Below, piece by piece: positions 63,305 to 64,000 of a stretch of DNA of 64,000 nt. A program made the translations under genes and the position numbers. The DNA comes from Nocardioides pinisoli (GTDB lineage Bacteria > Actinomycetota > Actinomycetes > Propionibacteriales > Nocardioidaceae). The notes under the pieces are model-generated. The model saw only the letters and a list, made by a program, of their open reading frames with translations, did no database searches and was not told where the DNA came from. Each line of letters starts with the position of its first letter. The stretch's first letter is position 1. The DNA is taken from the NCBI RefSeq assembly GCF_024199985.1, contig NZ_JANARS010000005.1:186001-250000 (forward strand), given 5' to 3'.

Positions 63305-64000
63305 TCAGCGCGTGCAGAGCACCTCCGGCGTCGCGACAGCGGCGACGGCGGCGGGCGTGGCGGTGGTGGAGAGGTCGAACTTCAGGCGGAAGACGTCGGA
63401 GACGTCGAGGACCTCGTCGGCGACGACCGTGCCGACGGCGAGCGAGTGGACGGCGAGCACGGCACCGTCGGCGGTCACCGTCGCGGCACCGCTGGAGCCG
63501 GTGGCCGAGCTGTCGGTGAGGGCGTAGGTCGCACGCAGGTCGGTGCACTTGCGACCGAGCGTGTACTCGATCGACGACGGCGTGCCCGACACGGTGGTGG
63601 CGAGGCTCTGGCCGTAGTACTCGGCGCCGATCAGGACGCCGGCGGGCTCGAGGTTCACGCTCGGGCCGCTCGGGCGGTTGATCAGCTTCTCCCAGCGGTA
63701 GACCTGCACCTGCACGGACTTGCTGTAGCCCTTCTTGATGCCGCCCTTGCCCGGCTTGAGCACGCGGTACTCACGCGCGCCAGGAGTCGTCGGCTTGTCC
63801 TTGAGGACGTAGGTGCCGTTGCCCTTGACCTTCGCGTTGCCCGTGCGGACCCACTTCTTCTTGTTCCCCACGCGCTGCTCGAGGAAGACCTTCTGGCCGG
63901 CAGCCTTCGGCTTGACGCGACCGCGGACCTTGATGACGTCCTCCTTGGCGATGGCGACGTCCATGTTGGCCTTGGCGGTGACCTTGTAGGTCCGGGCCTT
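63305..64000 (-). CDS. C-terminal part of an exported Ig-like/NPCBM-like repeat protein
   Basis: The frame continues unbroken off the window edge; the ATG at 63964 is internal, since [12 protein letters not shown] reads straight through. 231 residues are visible. The first 85 are a Lys-rich Ig-like repeat ([36 protein letters not shown]). From about residue 95 ([37 protein letters not shown]) a jelly-roll resembling NPCBM carbohydrate-binding modules is possible. Its length beyond the window is unknown. Confidence 0.65.
   Translation of the reverse strand, partial: KARTYKVTAKANMDVAIAKEDVIKVRGRVKPKAAGQKVFLEQRVGNKKKWVRTGNAKVKGNGTYVLKDKPTTPGAREYRVLKPGKGGIKKGYSKSVQVQVYRWEKLINRPSGPSVNLEPAGVLIGAEYYGQSLATTVSGTPSSIEYTLGRKCTDLRATYALTDSSATGSSGAATVTADGAVLAVHSLAVGTVVADEVLDVSDVFRLKFDLSTTATPAAVAAVATPEVLCTR

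Overview
The window is very GC-rich DNA with dense, often overlapping genes and mostly leaderless starts. Gene content points to a high-GC actinobacterium, most likely Nocardioidaceae (Nocardioides-like): a Mec/CysO/CysM cysteine pathway, ClpS+DUF2017, WXG100-type proteins, DUF3152, DUF5994 and MSMEG_6728-type proteins, a tmRNA tag ending FALAA, and a c-di-AMP riboswitch ahead of an NlpC/P60 gene. I saw no IS element, prophage, CRISPR array, rRNA or tRNA; the only structural RNAs are tmRNA and the riboswitch. Taxonomy is inference from gene content.

Layout. (1) 1-15.7 kb is a conserved block in the gene order known around Mycobacterium tuberculosis Rv1330c-Rv1341: rdgB, rph, an MBL-fold hydrolase and murI, then cysM-cysO-mec, DUF2017 and clpS, and divergent pncB. 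It is interrupted by local insertions: a NarL-type two-component pair, a secreted phosphodiesterase plus CotH pair, a DUF3152 metzincin-like protein, an MFS carrier and a NUDIX-DUF429 fusion. (2) 15.8-26.9 kb is accessory: a large LuxR (LAL) regulator, an in-frame fusion of a small ferredoxin-like domain to a SAM methyltransferase, a nicotinamidase, a polar amino-acid ABC importer, a lipoprotein and a divergent lysG/lysE export pair. (3) 26.9-34.3 kb: two palindromic repeats, hpd with a divergent Lrp regulator, a gene remnant, a PaaI-type thioesterase with a divergent HxlR regulator, an IclR regulator, a DUF3039-helicase pair and a secreted beta-propeller protein. (4) 34.3-45.2 kb: YqgE, a DUF3048 lipoprotein, the riboswitch-controlled NlpC/P60 hydrolase, a FabG-like reductase and assorted single genes. 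(5) 45.3-54.2 kb: tmRNA, a CNNM/CorC membrane protein and a six-gene operon (ROK repressor, sugar-binding protein, two permeases, cytosolic NagZ, ROK kinase) that looks like import, splitting and phosphorylation of a GlcNAc-type disaccharide. (6) 54.2-64 kb: amidohydrolase, smpB, an EnvC-like M23 protein, ftsX, ftsE and prfB, a conserved actinobacterial set.

The best candidate for an undescribed system lies between ftsE and prfB: four translationally coupled genes (58969-61877) encoding a 100-residue WXG100/EspC-like protein with a YxxxD signal, a 349-residue protein with a WXG-like N-terminus and an HEMRH zincin motif, a DUF4919-like protein and a beta-propeller lipoprotein. It resembles a type VII secretion effector module with accessory or immunity proteins. 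No secretion machinery is in the window and the function is inference.

Regulation readable from sequence: many genes have a TAnnnT -10 hexamer (usually TAGNNT) 6-8 nt before ATG/GTG, implying leaderless transcripts; operons use ATGA/GTGA/TGATG coupling; candidate operators lie in the hpd/lrp and thioesterase/hxlR intergenic regions; strong GC hairpins without T-tracts act as terminators.
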